Assembly: GCA_963819115.1 (NCBI GenBank)
Contig: CAWFUR010000011.1
Span: 744,001 to 808,000, forward strand
From: JACVRW01 sp963819115
GTDB lineage: Bacteria; Actinomycetota; Thermoleophilia; Solirubrobacterales; Thermoleophilaceae
Length of the DNA: 64,000 nt
Reading direction: 5' to 3'
In this document: positions 60,849-64,000 of the stretch, piece by piece
How the letters are laid out: every line of letters begins with the position of its first letter
Position numbering within the stretch: position 1 is the stretch's first letter
Position numbers and translations under genes: made by a program
The notes under the pieces: generated by a model
Databases searched by the model: none
Told to the model about the DNA's origin: nothing
What the model saw: only the letters and a program-made list of their open reading frames with translations

Positions 60849-62987
60849 ATGAGCGACAACGCCACCATCCTCGTGATCGAGGACGACCGGGAGAGCCTCG
60901 ATCTCATCGACTTCGTCCTGCGGGATCACGGATACTCACCGCTGCTCGCGCTCGGTGGAGCGGAGGGGGTGCGGATCGCTCTCGAGCGGACCCCGGACCT
61001 GATCCTGCTCGACATCCGCATGCCCCAGATGGACGGGTACGAGGTGGCTGCGCTGCTCAGGGCCGAGGCGCAGCTCGGGCAAACCCGGCTCGTGGCCTTC
61101 ACCGCCTCGGCGATGGCGAGCGAGCCGGACCGGATCGCCGACGCCGGGTTCGACGGGTACATCCAGAAGCCGATCGATCCGGCGACCCTTGCCTCAGAGG
61201 TCGAGGCCTTCATCCGGCCGCCGGGGATCCGCACCGATGCCGGCGATCTGCAGCCGCCGAAGGGGGCGGCCGAAGGCCCGCCGCCCGGCGACGACGATCT
61301 GCGCGCTCTCAATCAACGGCTGGCTGAGAGGGTCAGTGAGCTCGAGGCCGTGAACGACGAGCATCTCCGCCTGGAGGAAGAGCTGCGGCGGGCCGAGCAG
61401 TCGACGCGGAGGGCGCACGCCAGGGCCGTGGAGGCCTCCCGGCTCAAGTCCGAGTTCGTGGCGAACATGAGCCATGAGATCCGCACGCCGCTCAGCGGGG
61501 TGATCGGGATGAGCAGCCTGCTGCTCGACACGGCGCTGACCGGCGAGCAGCGCGAGTACGCGGATGGCGTGCGCTCCTCCGGCGACGTCCTGATGGCGCT
61601 GATAGACGAGATCCTCGACTTCTCGAAGATCGAGGCTGGCAAGCTCGAGATCCACGAGGCGCCGTTCGAGCTCCCGACGCTGATCGAGGAGGTGTGTTCC
61701 ACCGTGGCCTCCCCGGCTCAGGCCCGGGACGTGGAGGTGTTGTCCTGGATGGACGAGAAGCTGCCGGCGACAGTGTCGGGGGACGGCACGCGCGTGCGCC
61801 AGGTGCTCACCAACCTGATGTCGAACGCGGTGAAGTTCACCGCGGCCGGGGAGGTCTTCGCGAGCGTGACCGCGGACCCCGAGGTGGGCGGTCCGAGAAT
61901 CCGCTTCGAGGTCAGGGACACCGGCATCGGCATCGGTGCGTCCTCGAAGGACCGGATCTTCGAGGCGTTCGCCCAGGCCGACGACTCGACCACGAGCGAG
62001 TACGGCGGCACGGGTCTCGGGCTGGCGATCTCGCGTCAGCTCGTGGAGATGATGGGCGGGGAGATAGGGGTGGAGAGCGTCGAGGGCGTGGGCAGCACGT
62101 TCTGGTTCACGCTCCCGCTGCCCGCCGCGCCCGACCTCGGTCCGGTGCCGGTGCCGTGCGCTGGGCTCGAGGGAGTCCGGGTGCTCGCGGTCGACGACAA
62201 CGCCACGAGCCTGGATCTGCTCGAGGGTCAGCTCACCAGCTGGGGCATGCGCTGCGACACCGCGGTGGACGGCAACGACGTGCTGGCCAGGCTGGACGGG
62301 CCCGCATCGGTGGCCGGCTACGGCCTGGTGCTTCTCGACGACCGCATGCCGAACATGACCACGGCCGAGCTGACGGACTCGATTCGGATGCGAACAGCCG
62401 CCTCGCCGATTCCGATCGTGCTGCTCACATCGTCCAAGGGCGGGCGCCAGGCCGGGGCGGAGGCCGGGATCGAAGGCTTTGTGAGGAAGCCGGTCCAGCC
62501 GCATCGGCTCCACCAGGAGATGGCCCGCGTGCTCGGCCTCGTCGAGGCGGACCAGGCGTACGACGACGAGAGGCAGAGGGCGTCCGACGGCGAGAAGGAG
62601 TACGACGGAGACCTCGTGCTACTCGCCGAGGACAACGAGATCAACAGGATCGTGGCCGTGCGGATGCTGGAGAAGCACGGCTTCCGGGTGGACGTGGCCG
62701 TGAACGGCCGGATGGTGCTCGAGATGTGCCGCCGGCGCCGCTACAAGGCGGTCTTCATGGACTGTCACATGCCCGAGCTCGACGGCTACGAGGCGACCCT
62801 CGAGATCCGCCGGCGTGAGGCTCCTGGGCAGCACCTGCCGATCATCGCCATGACCGCGAACACGATGAAGGGCGACCGGGAGCTGTGCCTGGCCGCCGGC
62901 ATGGACGATCACCTGGGCAAGCCGGTGGACGTCGACGCGCTCGACCACGCCATCGCACGGTCGATGAACGGCGCGTTGTCCGCCTAG
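60849..62987 (+). CDS. Multi-receiver hybrid kinase: REC - HisKA - HATPase - REC - REC
   Basis: The 712-residue protein has an N-terminal receiver (IEDD, D55 in LLDIRMPQMDG), a coiled-coil linker (about 145-195), HisKA with MSHEIRTPLSG (H209) and HATPase (LMSNAVKF, DTGIGIG, YGGTGLGL). A second receiver has VDDN and D497 in LLDDRMPNM. A third has AEDNEIN and D638 in VFMDCHMPE. The last receiver is very like the one in the previous kinase. No HPt is present, so it probably passes phosphate via the separate HPt proteins. The end overlaps the convergent receiver gene by four bases. Confidence 0.93.
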   Translation: MSDNATILVIEDDRESLDLIDFVLRDHGYSPLLALGGAEGVRIALERTPDLILLDIRMPQMDGYEVAALLRAEAQLGQTRLVAFTASAMASEPDRIADAGFDGYIQKPIDPATLASEVEAFIRPPGIRTDAGDLQPPKGAAEGPPPGDDDLRALNQRLAERVSELEAVNDEHLRLEEELRRAEQSTRRAHARAVEASRLKSEFVANMSHEIRTPLSGVIGMSSLLLDTALTGEQREYADGVRSSGDVLMALIDEILDFSKIEAGKLEIHEAPFELPTLIEEVCSTVASPAQARDVEVLSWMDEKLPATVSGDGTRVRQVLTNLMSNAVKFTAAGEVFASVTADPEVGGPRIRFEVRDTGIGIGASSKDRIFEAFAQADDSTTSEYGGTGLGLAISRQLVEMMGGEIGVESVEGVGSTFWFTLPLPAAPDLGPVPVPCAGLEGVRVLAVDDNATSLDLLEGQLTSWGMRCDTAVDGNDVLARLDGPASVAGYGLVLLDDRMPNMTTAELTDSIRMRTAASPIPIVLLTSSKGGRQAGAEAGIEGFVRKPVQPHRLHQEMARVLGLVEADQAYDDERQRASDGEKEYDGDLVLLAEDNEINRIVAVRMLEKHGFRVDVAVNGRMVLEMCRRRRYKAVFMDCHMPELDGYEATLEIRRREAPGQHLPIIAMTANTMKGDRELCLAAGMDDHLGKPVDVDALDHAIARSMNGALSA

Positions 62988-63403
62988 AGCCAGGTGGCCA
63001 CGCGAATGGTGCGCGCGATCTCGGCGGGCGGCGTGCCCTTGACGAGGACGCTCTTGGCTCCGGCACGAAGCATGTCGGCGGTGGCGCGCTGTGTGTCGAA
63101 CGCCGTGAGCGCGACGATCTGCGTGCCCGGGCTCTCCTCCACGATCCCGCGGCTGGCCTCGGGCCCGCCGCCGCCCGGCATCATCCAGTCGAGCACCGCC
63201 ACGTCGGGGTGCTGATCGGCCACGACCTCCACGGCCGCGTCGGCATTCTCGGCGACTCCCACGAGGTGCAGCATCTCGTCCTCGATGATGATCTGGCAGA
63301 TCAGCTCCCGGGCCACGGGATCGTCATCGGCCACCATGACCGTCAGTTGCCGGCCGAGAGACTCCGGAGCGTCGTCTGTCGCCGTGTGGTGCGGAGTGCC
63401 CAT
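62984..63403 (-). CDS. Stand-alone receiver (single-domain response regulator)
   Basis: ATG 63403 gives 139 residues. The receiver has VADDDPVAREL, the phospho-acceptor in VAVLDWMMPGGGGPEAS, LTAFDTQ and VLVKGTPPAEI. No output domain follows. It may shuttle phosphate within the phosphorelay or regulate by protein binding. It is paralogous to the next receiver and convergent with the multi-receiver kinase. Confidence 0.92.
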   Translation of the reverse strand: MGTPHHTATDDAPESLGRQLTVMVADDDPVARELICQIIIEDEMLHLVGVAENADAAVEVVADQHPDVAVLDWMMPGGGGPEASRGIVEESPGTQIVALTAFDTQRATADMLRAGAKSVLVKGTPPAEIARTIRVATWL

Positions 63404-63494
63404 GTGTCGGCCTGCCTTTCGTGACCCCGGGAGGGATGAGGGTTGGGTCACGACACGCATCGGCATCGGCGGCCCGGAACCTGACCCCTTTGGG

Positions 63495-63884
63495 TCAGAC
63501 GCAGGCGGCGAAGCGAATCGTGCGCACGATCTCGGCGGGCGACGTGCCCTTGATCAGGACGCTGCCCGCCCCGGCGCCGCGCATCTCGCAAGCGGCCTGC
63601 TCGGTGTCGAAGGCGGTGAGGGCGATGATCCGCGTACCCGGACTCTCTCTCGCGATCGTCCGGCTGGCCTCGGGCCCGCCGCCGCCCGGCATGCGCCAGT
63701 CCAGCACCGCCACGTCGGGGTAGAAGTCAGCCGCGATGTCCACGGCTCCGTCGGCGCTCTCGGCCGCTCCCACGAGGTCGAGCACGTCGTCGGCGGCCAC
63801 GATCTCGCAGATCAGCCTGCGCGCCACGAGGTCGTCGTCGGCCACCATCACCGTCGCGCGTCGTCCGAACTCTTCGTTGCTCAT
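63495..63884 (-). CDS. Stand-alone receiver, paralogue of the preceding one
   Basis: The 129-residue protein has VADDDLVARRLICEIVAADDVLDLVG, VLDWRMPGGGGPEAS, LTAFDTEQA and LIKGTSPAEIVRTIRFA. Sequence and order are close to the receiver at 62984, so this is a recent duplication. No output domain is present. The 91 bases between the two genes show nothing I can name. Confidence 0.92.
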   Translation of the reverse strand: MSNEEFGRRATVMVADDDLVARRLICEIVAADDVLDLVGAAESADGAVDIAADFYPDVAVLDWRMPGGGGPEASRTIARESPGTRIIALTAFDTEQAACEMRGAGAGSVLIKGTSPAEIVRTIRFAACV

Positions 63885-63944
63885 GTGTCACGCATCGGCA
63901 CCGGGACCGCGGAACGTGACCCCCCATAGGGACCAGACGGGCGC

Positions 63945-64000
63945 TCAGGGGGCCGCGGAGTCCTGCGCCGGCAGGCCGTCGTCGCCCTCTCCCGGGACCG
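63945..64000 (-). CDS. C-terminus of a further minus-strand gene, cut by window edge
   Basis: A minus-strand frame open to the right edge ends at TGA 63945-63947, with a tail VPGEGDDGLPAQDSAAP. The tail is acidic and Pro-rich, like a disordered end. Its size is too small to assign a family. It lies 60 bases ahead of the second receiver on the same strand, so it could be the next gene of the same signalling cluster. Confidence 0.3.
   Translation of the reverse strand, partial: VPGEGDDGLPAQDSAAP

Overview
The window is very GC-rich, densely packed DNA from a chromosome that looks actinobacterial. I infer the class Thermoleophilia (order Solirubrobacterales or a relative). The reasons are codons ending almost always in G or C, frequent GTG/TTG and apparently leaderless starts, many small SnoaL/NTF2-like, DUF2630, DUF5996 and DUF1428 proteins, a secreted protein with a basic C-terminal domain that I associate with that order, a mycobacterial-type desaturase/reductase pair and an actinobacterial two-Ku locus. 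I see no rRNA, tRNA, CRISPR array, insertion sequence or phage gene. The taxon is an inference, not something shown by a marker gene.

Layout. 1-4.5 kb: the start of a secreted subtilase (cut by the left edge), a secreted TSP3-repeat protein and a membrane Ser/Thr kinase. 4.3-7 kb: an MFS drug exporter divergent from a TetR gene, with three evenly spaced palindromic operators between them. 7-20 kb: housekeeping and accessory genes, including a CocE/NonD hydrolase, a cupin, a double HD-GYP/LuxR regulator, an AmiC-like binding protein without signal peptide, a DHH phosphoesterase, a NarL-type two-component pair, a CPBP protease and a decayed RTX-repeat fragment. 20-28 kb: an oxidative-stress and iron region with YceI, CDF transporter and Ohr genes, then a coupled TraR/DksA-like, encapsulated-ferritin and encapsulin operon. 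28-36 kb: a polytopic glycosyltransferase-like protein, an aldehyde dehydrogenase divergent from its likely GAF regulator, and two coupled Ku genes. 36-42.5 kb: a frameshifted beta-helix protein, a MarR/FAD-oxidase pair, and a gap holding a 40-codon ORF and strong RNA hairpins. 42.5-47.5 kb: a DesA3-like acyl desaturase with its ferredoxin reductase, a divergent TetR gene and a Baeyer-Villiger monooxygenase. 47.5-53.4 kb: mixed small genes, a sigma factor with an NTF2-like tail, and a 50-bp tandem repeat whose core also lies inside the monooxygenase gene.

The most striking part is 53.6-63.9 kb. It is a signalling island built around a KaiC homologue: HPt - KaiC - KaiB - second KaiB - hybrid kinase (PAS-HisKA-HATPase-REC-HPt) - second hybrid kinase (REC-HisKA-HATPase-REC-REC). 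It is flanked by a divergent REC-GGDEF cyclase, an EAL-DICT protein and two paralogous stand-alone receivers. There is no KaiA, and the KaiC residues that line up with the cyanobacterial phosphorylation pair are both alanine. This looks like a clock-derived or clock-like switch that feeds a phosphorelay and c-di-GMP, working by ATPase activity and KaiB binding rather than by the classical phosphorylation cycle.

Three genes (DesA3-like desaturase, REC-GGDEF protein, hypothetical at 40.2 kb) have convincing coding sequence upstream of any ATG/GTG/TTG, so their starts are uncertain.
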